Part shown: one piece after another, positions 25,736-36,724 of the stretch
Layout of the letters: each line of letters opens with the position of its first letter
Position numbering within the stretch: position 1 is the first letter of the stretch
Assembly: GCA_963930775.1 (NCBI GenBank)
Contig: OZ005699.1
Coordinates: forward strand, 7,957,501 to 8,021,500
Source: Cliona cf. orientalis
Taxonomy: Eukaryota; Porifera; Demospongiae; Clionaida; Clionaidae
Length of the DNA: 64,000 nt
Direction: 5' to 3'
Position numbers and translations under genes: made by a program
The notes under the pieces: generated by a model
Databases searched by the model: none
Told to the model about the DNA's origin: nothing
What the model saw: only the letters and a program-made list of their open reading frames with translations

Positions 25736-26250
25736 AGCACTTCAGCTACCAGCAGCAGTCACTGAATGAACCTGGAAGACTAACTCAATCCCATCTTGGG
25801 ACGCCGCCACCAAAAAGATTTTGTACTGAAGCCGATCGCCAATTCAACCAGATACAAAAGCACAGTTGCTGTACAAAACTAACTGAATCTCATCATGGTG
25901 GGAATTTATGTGAAGTTTCTCCAGCAGTACATCCACAGCCAGGGCAGACTGAAAGGCTGACTGATGACCATCATGCTGTCCTGCTTAAACAACTGACCAA
26001 GCATAGTAGAGATTGGAAGATGATAGGCTCATACTTGGGATTTACTTCTGGTGAACTAGATAACATTGAAGGAAAGCCATTCCTACTGCAAGGTGCGCCA
26101 ACTAGCTGGCTTAGTGCCATGATGGCACAGTGGCTACAGTGGGCTCCAGGGGACGGTCGAGGGAGTACCAGCTTTGCTACTCTAAAAGCTCTTAAAACTG
26201 CTCTAAATGAAGCCTGTCTAGGAGCTACTGCTCATGATCTAGGAGTTTGA
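25736..26250 (+). CDS. Stranded death-domain exon, unit 2
   Basis: After AATAG an open frame starts in phase 1 and runs 171 codons to the stop at 26250. A low-complexity lead (SLNEPGRLTQ) precedes a complete death domain (LLKQLTKHSRDWKMIGSYLG, WLSAMMAQWLQW, ACLGATAHDLGV). It is almost the same as the end of copy 1, which has it fused in the large exon. Here it would be the last exon after the cassette array, but the upstream Roc exon is out of phase. It could survive as an exon of an unseen isoform. Confidence 0.6.
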
Positions 26251-26269
26251 CTGACTCAAAACTATTTAT

Positions 26270-27110
26270 CTCAGAGACTTGATAACTGTAAGAAGATGAA
26301 AATACTAACTTAAAGACAGATAATGAAGTTGAAGCTGTTAAGCTAGTGCTAATGTCAAGTTGTCGAAATGGAGCCTAATCTTGAATCAAATTCAACATCA
26401 GCTATCAAACCTCACGTTAGCTCGTGTCCTCATCTTCCCGACAGGAGAAACGTATGATCTTCCCTCTGGGTATGAACTCTGGCAGATTTATAAGATCAAC
26501 AAAGCAGACAGTGGAACTACACACTCACTAGAAGAGCATTTACAGTCAGAGAATTCTGTAGGTGGTGCAGGTATGTAATATCATGGTATATATGGTACAG
26601 TTACAATACTATGCGTATTAAATTTTAAACATATAGCCACCAGTGGTATTCCTCTCTAAGTATCCCAGCACTGCAACAACAGTTTCAGCAACTTCTACTT
26701 CAGACTGGTACAGGAACTCTAACAGGTGACACTGCAGTGCCAAACACTTCATCCTACCTTGTATACTTAGCTACACATTCAATCTACTGTTGCCACACAC
26801 TGCAGGTCAACAATATACAACCCACAGACCCACTTCACAACCAGGGGAATGCCAACTGGTTATGTACCAGTGGTTCCCATACATTCTCAGCAAGGGATTA
26901 TGGCTCAACCATATACCACAGTGACAGCTCCAGCTCAACGTTTACAGGTACACACTTGTGATCATTATCAGTCATGCTGCATGCATAGTATAGATACTGC
27001 TTTTTGATTTCCAGGTTTTCCTCAAGGAGGGATTGTGGTACCAAACTTTAATTATCCTCCTTCAGTCCCATCCATTTAAAGGGCCAACACTTGTAAGTAT
27101 TAAATCTGAT
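26270..27110 (+). pseudogene. Remnant of the second Roc-COR gene in unit 2
   Basis: Sequence matches 10511-10840 of unit 1 and then jumps straight to the post-COR end (PTGETYDLPSGYELWQ at about 26430-26480). Almost all of Roc and COR is therefore deleted. Cassette exons follow at 26638, 26816 and 27015 with frame shifts and a stop in the last one. Confidence 0.65.
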
Positions 27111-27125
27111 GTAGTGTTACATCAT

Positions 27126-27326
27126 ATACGTGAAAATTTTGCTTGGATAAAAATTTCGCCAAGCCCACTTTGAATTGTAGAAAAATTTGGTACAATAAAT
27201 TTTGCCAGCGTGGTAAATATCCTCCATGCAATGTTTATCACAAAAAATTAGCGTGATAAATTTTCATCAATGCATGAGAGCAGTTGGCAAAAATTTTATC
27301 CTGGCAAAAATTTATACATATACGGT
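27126..27326. repeat. AT-rich MITE
   Basis: Inverted ends pair TATACGTGAAAATTTTGCTT with AAATTTATACATATACGGTA, and inner blocks GGATAAAAATTT and AAATTTTATCC also pair. It lies in the intron before the death-domain exon at 27380. Confidence 0.55.
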
Positions 27327-27379
27327 ATTGGATAGGTACATGTGTCTATCCACATGTACATGTACCTTTGTTTTCTCAG

Positions 27380-27756
27380 ATACTAGCGCCGGCCATTTTG
27401 CTCCTTCACAACAACCCATCAGTGTATCCTCGTCCACTGTCAATTACTCCACACATACAGTACTTACCAGTGGTCACTATGCCAGTCTAATCCAGCAACT
27501 TTCAAGTGATGCTGTCAAATGGAGGGAAATTGGAATTTATTTAGGTTTCAGTGCTAATGAATTGAACATCATTCAGAGCAAACCAGCTCTTTTCACAGAA
27601 GCTCCAACTAGCTGGCTTCAGGAAATTCTATTTCAATGGCTCCAGTGGGCTCCAGGGGACAGTCGAGGGAGCACCAGCTTTGCCACTCTGGAAAATCTCA
27701 AAACTGCTCTCAGTCGTGCTGGACTAGGAACAACTGCTCATCATTTAAAGGTCTAA
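27380..27756 (+). CDS. Death-domain exon of the second gene, unit 2
   Basis: After TTTTCTCAG an open phase 1 frame runs to the stop at 27756. It encodes a Ser/Pro-rich lead and a full death domain (LIQQLSSDAVKWREIGIYLG, WLQEILFQWLQW, LGTTAHHLKV). Its upstream partner exons are degenerate, so it is probably not expressed as a complete protein. The domain itself is uninterrupted. Confidence 0.5.
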
Positions 27757-28185
27757 TGTATGTGTGCTCATGCATAGTGAGCAGGTGTTGTGTATGTGCA
27801 TATCGTCATTCACAGAAATCTGTCATACTCTTTTATTTTCTTTATTATGGTGGGGAGCTTTAGATGATTTGGCTACTTTTCAAAAATTAATGGTACATTA
27901 AAAATCACAGTTCAAATTTAACACTATGATGCTGAGCATTCAAATCACGAATTTAATCTGCCATTGCCAAAGTTATGAATTGTGACAGTGTGTGTGTGCA
28001 TAATCATGAATTTACAGATTTTTTTTGTTTGAAATCACATACAACAAATACCCTTGATATGCACCCATTCTTTTATCATTGCTGTGTCTTAATTTTTAAT
28101 CATCACGTCCCCACTCTCAATCACTCTTCAGTCAACAAAATATTTACTCCATATGGATGCAGTCCATGGATTCCAGGGGAGAGTT

Positions 28186-28410
28186 GAGGGAGTAAGTGGA
28201 GGGATATTGGAACTCACCTCGGATTTCTTCCTGGAGAGCTGTCAAACATTGAAGCTAGTCCAAACCTCATACAAGGTGCCACCAATAAGCTGGCTTAGTG
28301 CCATGCTAGCTCAGTGGCTACAGAGAACCAGCTCTGCCACTGTGGAAAATCTCAAAACAGCACTCGGTAAAGCTGGACTAGCAGCAGCTGCTCATGATCT
28401 GAAACTCGGA
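28186..28410 (+). pseudogene. Decayed death-domain fragment
   Basis: Nucleotide match to the death-domain exon at 13380-13613. Frame shifts separate ISWLSAMLAQWLQ from its N-terminal half, and the usual stop after HDLKL is lost. Confidence 0.7.
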
Positions 28411-28806
28411 TTCAATCTCACAGTTTTATATATACTATTTTATTATCATTCAAAGAAGTTAACATCCTTTTCATATTGTTTTCTCTCCTTTTTCACGGTA
28501 TTATCACCTTTCACATTATTATTCACTTGAACAGCACAATTTGAGTGTGAGTTGAAATGCTGCTCCATATTATGAACTTGGTAAGTACATACCCTTTGTT
28601 GGTTGTATGTGTGCACACCTTATACCCATACACATGTACATGTACCCACATACACATGTTCTTCTAGCAGATGTTATGGTTTGTGAGGGTGAGGTCTCTA
28701 CTTCATCAGCCAGTGGTTGCTGTGGTTTACACTGATCACCAGTTAGGGGATTACCTTCCAAGATTATCTCTGCTGCACACCTGGTGAGAGGAAGTACAAG
28801 GTTTGT

Positions 28807-28807
<1 letters not shown>

Positions 28808-28866
<59 letters not shown>
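28808..28866. repeat. (TC)n microsatellite
   Basis: About 29 TC units, against about 18 at the matching site 13994-14030. It creates a spurious Arg/Glu open frame on the minus strand. Confidence 0.95.
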
Positions 28867-28870
<4 letters not shown>

Positions 28871-29858
28871 GCACACCACATTTACAATGTACATTCCCTT
28901 TGTGGTCTCTCATGTTAGTTCAATGGACTGGGCCCACACCAAAATACTTGTACACATGTAACCGCCAGCCCACAGTATTTTTATTAGGAACATGATGCAC
29001 TTCCTGAAGCTGCACAGTATAAATTACTGAAAGAGGTGTACATAATAATTTGCACACACACACAAGCATCTATACATGTATACACAAAAACACGTGCACA
29101 TAGTAGTTACATACAATGTTATTTTCTCTCTCATGTACACACACTGACCACAATGCACACGTTCCCTCCCATGCCCATTCTTGGCATGTGCATACATTCA
29201 CTTCAGTAGACTTGTGTGTACTGGAAGCTGATTGGAGATACTGTATTGGGCTAACAGAAGCTGGTCTCTCTTCCAGCAGGTGTTAGTAGGACATTGGAGA
29301 AGAAGAGAGTAGGGATGCTGGAGGTTTCCTTCAAAGCAACCAATATGGAGTGGTCCGGGGGAAGGAAGGTGTGCCGGCGGGCAGGGGATGCTATTGAAGC
29401 ATTGGAGTTGTGATGACAGCAGCTGAAGGTTAGTTGTAGTGTTGATGTCATCAGTATGTACAGGCTCTCCCTCCTCCTCCTACAGACTACGATGGATCAG
29501 TTTCATGGAAGGGATGAGATAACTGGACATCTCTCTATATAGAATCTGATTTCTACCTCATAATATTATAACATGACCATGACCATGTATGTTTAGCAGG
29601 AAGATGTGCTGTGTCTGACTAGCTGACTGAACAAGGTGAGCCCTTAGCTTGTTTGGTCAATGGACTTCTATACCCACACCAAAATACATGCACACACGTG
29701 ACACACCAGCCCACAGCATTTTTGTGGGGAACATGCTGCCCTTTCTGAGGCTGCACTGTGTAAACTACTGAAAGAGGCACAGGTGTACATTTATGTGCAC
29801 ACACACCACACAAGCACCTAGCACTACAAACACACACACACACAGTAGTCACTTAGTA

Positions 29859-29916
29859 CTATCCTCATCCCCAGGCTCCTGTTGATAAATATCAGGGAGC
29901 GTGAGGACGAGGCTAG
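29859..29916. repeat. Decayed foldback hairpin
   Basis: Duplicate of the hairpin at 15045-15102 whose arms have several mismatches here (CTATCCTCATCCCCAGG opposite GTGAGGACGAGGCTAG). Confidence 0.75.
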
Positions 29917-30973
29917 TTTAATACATGTACATGATATGGTCGAGTGCACCCCTATTAGTGTTGTGTTACTGTCCATGACACCTTTTCATCATCAGGCTAC
30001 CCTATTATCATCTACACTAATCCCATAGCCAACTATTACTAATTATGCCTATAAAACTTTGGTTGCTAGCAAGTAGGGAATTACAAACGAAGCATACATA
30101 CATGATATACTCTCTCTTTCATAAAGTTATACACACCCTTAAACTTTTCCCAGACTAGGTCTGCTTTTGAGATCAGCGAATCAGCCAGCTGCCACATCCA
30201 TATCCCAGGTATGAACTGGCCTGGATGATTCCTCCTGACATAATCAAACATTGCCTATAAGTTTTAGCTCTTTCTCTCCCTGCTTCAAGTCCCTGCTTGG
30301 TGTCAGTTCCAGTCCCATTCCCATTCCCCAGTCTAGCTATTGTCCCGGTTATTGATGTTGTAATTCTCTCTACAGCTTTCCCACACTACATACCAGACGT
30401 GGAGAACCCCACTGCCGTCAAGAACTAACAAACTTCTTTTCAGTAACTTCTGTTGTAGCTTTAGTTTACACTCTCATCAGAGAGAGGTGATGCTTTGTTA
30501 TTTCCTCAGGGCACGCGCTAGTTAGTATGATTTGTAGAACCTAATATTAAATTATCATTGTTTGCTCTGATTTGATGTAGCCACTTAATCAAGATATCAA
30601 CCACATTCTTTTGATACTTAATGTTACAATATTAATTATGGTGTAACTAATTAATTAATTATCTATAGGCCCTAGCATGCAGGCAATTTATAATCAGTAG
30701 GGGGCCGGTACAGCACCTATAGCTAGATCTGTGGAAGCAAGACTCTTGGTGGAAGTAGGGATTCAGATCACCAAACAATGGAGAGCCATTTCATTATGTA
30801 CCTGCTATAATATTATAGTATTAATAATATTATTGTCCTCATTAAAAAAGATTAATAATTATTATTACTGTGTGTTTCTTGTATCAATAAATTATTATTA
30901 AATTTCCGCATCAGATTCTTCCGGTCCTACAAACGCATAGGTCAAAGTCCGTGTAAGATTAAAGAGCACTTTT

Positions 30974-30983
30974 GCTGACTCAT
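30974..30983. promoter_or_regulatory. Possible bZIP/Maf-type site upstream of copy 3
   Basis: TGCTGACTCA in the same context (then TGGTATTTT) as upstream of copy 2, about 45 bases before the start codon at 31023. Confidence 0.3.
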
Positions 30984-31022
30984 GGTATTTTTATGAACTT
31001 CGATCTCGAGCTGCGTGTCCCC

Positions 31023-34000
31023 ATGGACGCCGCCGATCTCCAGGAAAACTATGGCACGGCTTGGTCACCCAACAAGGTGAGTGATATATATATTATCACG
31101 ACTAGCTTATCACAAAATTATGATTAACTATTCGCTGCCGGGGAGATCGCGGTTGTCGTTCCTTGCTAGCATTTACCGTAAAAGTTCTAATTACAGCGCC
31201 AAAAAATATATAATTCTAATCTTCGTGTGGCGCTTATATTAGAACGTTGCATTAAGTAGCCAGTTGCGCTTAGATTAGGGCGGCGCGTACTAATTAGAAC
31301 GAGCCAGCTGTGCTTAGATCGCGCCGTACCTGTACTTTAATACCGGTTATAGATATGCCGGGTGATTTTGAAGTTAGCTTCTATGCTGTGGTACGTGGCT
31401 TTCATGTGTACCAAGCTATTTGGACTCCTACAGTCGGAGAAGCACTAGCAATACAGCGAGAGCACGGTAATCCCGAAGATACTTATGCAGTGGCCGTTAC
31501 GCAGCATTTACCACATTCTAATTATAAGCGCCAGTTTAATATTTCTGACTGGAGGTTGGCGCTATATTTAGAACAGAAAAAATATGATACAATGCCAAGT
31601 GGCACTTAAATTAGAGCGGCGCTGTAATTAGAACTTTTACGGTATCTCGTTGCATGGCAGGTTGATATCCTCCACCCCTGTGTTAAATTGAAGTGGAAGG
31701 AGTGTGGGAATCTGCCTGTGGATATGCGTCATGTCCAGGCAGTGTGGCTGGGGGACAAGCTCTATGTGGGGGGAGGACTGACATCAGGAATTGATAGACA
31801 TACTGCCAGGCTATACATCCATAGCCCTGCCACTGGTACATGGAGTCATATCGACACTCCTGTACGTTACTTTGCCCTCATCACCTACCACTCCCAGCTT
31901 GTGCTGGTGGGTGGGAGGGAGTTGGTTGGTGAGGACGAAGATGGGCCAGTCACTAATGAACTGTGGACATTGACTGAATATGATCAATGGAGGAAAACTC
32001 TTCCTCCCATGGCAACAAAACGATATAGAGCATCAGCTGTAGAATTTGCGGACAACATTCTAGTAGCTGGTGGAGAGGATTATAAAGGGATAAACATTAA
32101 CATTGTTGAAGTCTACAATGGTCATCACTGGGCTGAAGCACAATATCTACCTGAACCATGCTATCGTATGAAGTCCACTGTCCTCAATGGGCACTGGTAC
32201 CTGATGGGAGGGCCGGGACAAGGAAAGAAGGTCTATTATTCCTCACTGGACTCACTTGTAGCCAGCTGTCGACCCAGTGAGAAACCTCTACCTTCTGTAT
32301 GGAAGAGACTTCCTGATGTCCCTCATGTACTTTCCAGCACAGCAGTGTTTGGAAACAGACTGATTGCTGTAGGAGGAGTACTACTAGGACACCAATCACC
32401 CAGCCCATCCATCCATGCCTACTCCCCTCATACCCAGTCCTGGGTACATGTTGGGGACATGCCTGTTGGACTTATCTCTACTTGTACTGCAGTCCTCCCC
32501 ACAGGAGACTTAATGGTGATAGGAGGGTTGGGTATCACATTGACCGAGTCGCGTGTGCACAAAGCAAGCTTTAAATTTAATGTTAATAGTGAGTTGCAAT
32601 GATATGTATGCACTCTCTTTTTTGCACTGAAAGTTAATCACTAACTACATGACAAGATTTAGATCCTACTTGTAACAAATACTGTAATCTGATTGGTTAA
32701 ACTGAAGTATCTATCCTTCATAGAAAATCATGTAAGCTCTGTAGAAAATCATGTAAATTTTCTTGCCTATGGTTAGGGTTGTTGCTAGGCAGCAGTTTAT
32801 GTATCAAGCTTTTGGGCATTGTTGCTAGGATCTAAACAGGTTAGACACTGTTTAGTTGGTTTCTACGTGATTTAGAAGACCTCAGGGCTCAGTAGAACCC
32901 TCGCTTCACTCGGGATTCTACACAGAGCCCTTCGGTCTTCTAAATCACGTAGAAACCTCCTAAATAGTGTCTAACTATTATATAGTGCATACATAGCTAG
33001 TTATGTGAATTTTGTTATAATAATTATCAGTTTAATAGTACACTTTTGTATTTTGTGCAGTGATATTTACAGATGGCCATTTCACTATGAAAACTCTTTC
33101 TCGACTTGAGCAGATTGGCATCAGACCTTTACAAGAGCTTGAGGCTTATAAAAGCCAACTTCAGTCTGTGGTGGGAATGGACAAAGTTAATCTTTACAGG
33201 GACGATTCATCCTCACTTCTGGAGATGTGGGTACAAGGACGTGCTAGCCTTCGTCCTACATGGAGGCACTTCTTCTGGGCCCTGAGAGAGATAAAGCTGA
33301 ACCATCTTGCCGATCAGATAGAGGCCTCTCTCAGTGGAGTGGCAGCTGAGCAAGCAGCAATAAGTGAGGAGACAGAGGGAAGGGAGGAAGACAACAAACA
33401 AGAGCAAGGTGAGGTTATGTAACATAGCTTACAACTGAATAGTTTCTCCCAGGAATACTTACTGCCCTGTGTGCATGCATAAGCGATAAAGTGATCAATT
33501 CTATATGTCTGTTGCCGATCAATGGCCAGATCTGGCAATTCAGCTAGGTATCAAAGTCATCAGTACAAAACTGTCATGCAACATGTATGGGGTACGTGTG
33601 AGTGATCTAAGGAGCTCTAGGGAGGATGGGGCGAACGCATAGTGTGTGTCATACTACTAAAGTGTATTCATGGATACACAAGTCATGCACATGTTTGATA
33701 ATCAGTGGTTTACCACAACTCCATACAAGAGAGGGGTGTACGTTTACAATGCATTGTATGGCTGGTATTGTATGTATGTACCGTAACTCCCTTTCAACTT
33801 CATCTCTGTGACTGAGGCATCAGCTGTAGACCTTGTATGTACTATATTGATGACCTTTTGCATCATTACAGCTACTGGGGACAGTAGAGGAGGTTGTTCA
33901 CAATTATTTTTGCAGATTTTATTATACGCATTATTCGGGGCGAGCCTGAGCGAGCCCCGAATACACGAGGTACAGGAAGCGGTTTTATATGTATATATAT

Positions 34001-36236
34001 ATGTATATATATATATTTGTATGTATGTTTGTGGGGTGATCATTTCAGTGAGGAGAGAGTTAAATTTTGAACGCGTACGGTAATGGTCGTCATGCGCATG
34101 TGCATACGCTCGCACTGTACCATCAATCTGAGAGACAACTCGAGTGTAGGCAAGGCAGAAAACTGGATGAGTGCTGTACCACTCTGGCAAGGCTCAGGTC
34201 CACGATTAACATCACTGGTAGACTCCACTTTCCTGAGCATGAAGATGACTGTATGGAGGCTTATCCCCTCAGGGCCTGGCTACAGGTACTTGGACTCATG
34301 GTCATGGCATGTAGACTATGGCAACATTACTGGACTAGCTATAGCTATTATACTAGCAATCTGTGATACTTTCACTGTTGTGGCAGCTTCTTAGTCCTAG
34401 CTATTGGGGCAATCCCATGTGCGCACGTATACCTGTGTGCTTTCAAAGAAATCTTGTGACTTTGGCGAAGGCTCGCCCCGCACAGATGATTTTCATCACC
34501 ACTAGTAATAATATTATACATTGTATTGTTTTTGCTGACTCAGCGGCTGGGTTGTGTAGGTGTCCTGTGGTAAACGCGCTCTAATTACTCCGCGTGCGCG
34601 CATGCGCAGCAGGGGGTAAAGCAATCGGTTTGTCTGTTGTCTGTTGTCTGTCCGCACAAAAATCGGCAAATCTCAACATTTAGGCAAAAGTAGGATCAAT
34701 AAATGGGTTAAAATGATGTAAGACAGCGAAAAAACACCTTCTGTCTCATTCTTAACACTAGGCAATACCCAGGGAAGCTACAAATCGTGCGAGTATGTCG
34801 GACACGCCTACTTCGGACACGCCCACCTAGTACCTCCTAAAGTCTATTGCGCATGCTCGAGCTGCTCTCTATTTCCAGGGAGTCTACTACGCATGCTCGA
34901 ACGGCTCTACAGCATACTTCCAGCTCAAAATTTGTGATCGTGGACCTCAGAAGGGAACAACAAAGTTCATGAGTGGCAAGAGATCCAGAGAAGCTACAAA
35001 TCGTGCGAGTATATCGGACACGCCCACCTACTAGGGTAGTAGTACCACATGAAGTCTATTGCGTATAATATATATACTCGAGCTAATCTAGGGAGTCTAC
35101 TGTGCATGCTCGATCTGCTCTACAGCATACTTCTAGCGCAAAATTAATGTCATTTGTGATCATAGATCTCAGAAGGGAACGAAAAAGTTCATGAGTAGCA
35201 AGAGATTAAATTTCAAAGAATAGAGGTCTCTAACAAGAGGCATGGCCATGGACGATATTGCCATGGCACGCGGGGTATGTGCTCTATGAGCTCTAGTTAG
35301 AATCTGTGACCAACCTCCTCTGGGGGACATGGTCATATTCATAGAACTTGTCATGCTAAAGGATGCATAATGTATGTAAATCACATGTCACATTGGATTA
35401 CTCATTATTTTGTTCAGTATACCTCATTCTTACTGCACGTTCACTGTTGCGAAAGCTAAATCAGTGACCATTACTGATAATTAAATAATAGTTAGAGACC
35501 GAGCCCAAGGTCTCTACGCATTTTAAGAGACCTGAAGGCTCGAGGCTGTATATAGCATCCCAAGCGAAGTGAGGGTGCTACTAAGGGCCTGAGGTCTCTT
35601 AAAAGCATAGAGACCATTGGACGAGGTCTCTAACTGATTTAGAATATAGCAACTGTAACCGTGGTAGTTGACCTGAGGACTAGGCTACTGTTGCACTGTG
35701 CATCTTTCTTTGCCCTTGGCTATACTTGTAGGTCTGTATGAAACTTGTAGGTCTCTAGAGACCTCTGAGTGTCCGATCAGATCACAGTATTAGTTATAAC
35801 TATATTCTAATTAAATTGTAATTAGTAAGGGTATAATGGGTCTAATGTTTATACTACATATGAGGGATGGCTAGCTATGCTCTCATATATAGCTCTGCTA
35901 TCTTTTTGCAATACATGTACATGTAGAACTTGTCGTGCTGCTGCATCTATAAAGGATGTATGATGATTTTGGTGTATGTTAATCACAGAGACTGTAATTA
36001 CTGCTGAAGAGGAGAAGCACATTGCTGCTGTGCAGAAGGCCATGGAAGAGAGAGGAATGCTAGATCACACCATAGTCCATGGTGTGTTTGTAGGCCCTGC
36101 TCGTTCTGGTAAAAACTCCCTCATGGAACGTCTTCTCGGCCGAATGCCCTCCTCTGTGTCTCCAAGCACTGGTGTAGCTGAGAGTGTGGTGCAAGTTAAG
36201 GTGATACAAAAATCAATAACATTCGCTGCAAATGTA
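31023..36236 (+). CDS. Kelch / death-like / Roc-COR / death protein, copy 3, 5' part
   Basis: Exons 31023-31076, 31661-32588, 33061-33408 and 35989-36236. Together with 44683-47082 they total 3978 nt, an exact multiple of three (about 1325 aa). Six kelch blades and the death-like exon are intact. The donor used by one reading of copies 1 and 2 (GGTAAT) reads GTTAAT here, but GTGAGT six bases downstream is present in equivalent form in all copies and keeps the frame; I therefore prefer it. The Roc exon is open through the P-loop (GPARSGKNS) and is then cut by a transposon right after AANV, where the frame stops a few codons into the element. As assembled, this allele cannot make the full protein. 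Confidence 0.75.
31174..31644. mobile_element. 471 bp inverted-repeat element in the first intron of copy 3
   Basis: Perfect 25-base inverted ends beginning CCGTAAAAGTTCTAATTACA, bounded by TA on both sides (31174-31175, 31643-31644). Copies 1 and 2 lack it at this position. Inside is a short open frame with a HIRAN-like look (31310-31609). No transposase was seen. Confidence 0.85.
31310..31609 (+). CDS. Small open frame, HIRAN-like fragment
   Basis: 99 codons inside the inverted-repeat element. Residues about 20-65 (FEVSFYAVVRGFHVYQAIW, then GEALAIQREHGNPEDTYAVA) resemble the N-terminal half of a HIRAN-type DNA-end binding domain. The strand pattern then runs into element sequence. The resemblance is from memory of the family. 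It may be a captured gene fragment and not a working gene. Confidence 0.35.
   Translation: MLRSRRTCTLIPVIDMPGDFEVSFYAVVRGFHVYQAIWTPTVGEALAIQREHGNPEDTYAVAVTQHLPHSNYKRQFNISDWRLALYLEQKKYDTMPSGT
32655..32980. repeat. Foldback element, relative at 60183-60300
   Basis: The right part (32840-32975) folds with about 43-base arms (TTTCTACGTGATTTAGAAGA and complement). The left part (GGTTAGGGTTGTTGCTAGGC, then GGGCATTGTTGCTAGGATCTAAAC) recurs in reverse at 60183-60300. It lies in the second intron of copy 3 and is absent from copies 1 and 2. Confidence 0.7.
33883..35323. mobile_element. 1.44 kb insertion with short inverted ends
   Basis: Left end AGTAGAGGAGGTTGTTCACA pairs with right end TGTGACCAACCTCCTCTGGG. 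Unit 2 runs straight across the site (CTGGGGACATAGTCAT). Inside are TATATA repeats, a GGGGCGAGCCTGAGCGAGCCCC palindrome-like motif split by element sequence, and a tandem duplication. No transposase is recognised. Confidence 0.6.
34774..35213. repeat. Two-unit tandem repeat of about 220 bp
   Basis: The block from GCTACAAATCGTGCGAGTAT to GGCAAGAGAT is repeated at about 34991-35213 with substitutions and small indels. Confidence 0.8.
35491..35634. repeat. Foldback element built on AGAGACC
   Basis: Starts GTTAGAGACC and ends GGTCTCTAAC, with inner arms CTCTACGCATTTTAAGAGACC and its near complement. It sits at the point where unit 2 carries the 18778 element. Confidence 0.75.
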
Positions 36237-36267
36237 CAGTACGGATCTGATGCAACTTAACACTCCC
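36237..36267. repeat. Left terminal inverted repeat of the outer transposon
   Basis: 31 bases starting CAGTACGGATCTGATGCAAC, directly after the TA target site. Confidence 0.93.
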
Positions 36268-36724
36268 TCGCGCGCGAGCTTGCAATTACTCGAGCGTAGT
36301 CACGTATGGCACCGCTCTTAGCGTTCGAGTGCCTCGCGAGGGATGGTATGAGCCCCTCCCTAACTCGCACGCGCGTGCGCTCGTACTCGCACGCGCGCGC
36401 GTGCGCGTTCGTACTCGCACTACGTATATTCGAGTGCCTAAGTACTCGATCGAGAGCTTACGTAGGCGTTGAGTGCAACAGTGCCTAATCTATTTAAACG
36501 AGCATGCGCCGTATAAAAGGGGCGTGGTCAGGCCAAAAATGTCATTCGCTAAAATTTTGAACTTACAAAATGGCTGCCTTCTGCCAAGTGACCGTTCTCG
36601 CACTTTTACACCCATAGACACACACTAACAACTGTCAAAAACGCGAATAAAAGCAAGAGCGCTCCAAATAGAACTTTTTGCACGTGTTCGCATATTATTT
36701 GTTTCGAAGCTGATCTGTGATATT

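Larger units (their letters stand above)
28536..30440. repeat. 1.9 kb unit tail, copy B
   Basis: Direct repeat of 13730-15640 with the same islands and microsatellites. From 30441 to the copy 3 leader at 31023 the sequence is AT-rich with no recognisable gene. Confidence 0.85.
33409..35988 (+). other. Long intron of copy 3
   Basis: From the death-like exon donor (CAAG before GTGAGG) to AATCACAG before the Roc exon. Shared unit sequence occurs at 33409-33882, 35324-35490 and 35817-35988. The rest is element insertions. No host gene is seen. Confidence 0.6.

Noticed and set aside
28570-28881. Open frame with Arg-Glu repeats on the minus strand
   Set aside because: Created by the (TC)n microsatellite.
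33744-34394. Overlapping open frames on both strands
   Set aside because: They lie across the boundary and interior of an inserted element and match no known domain.
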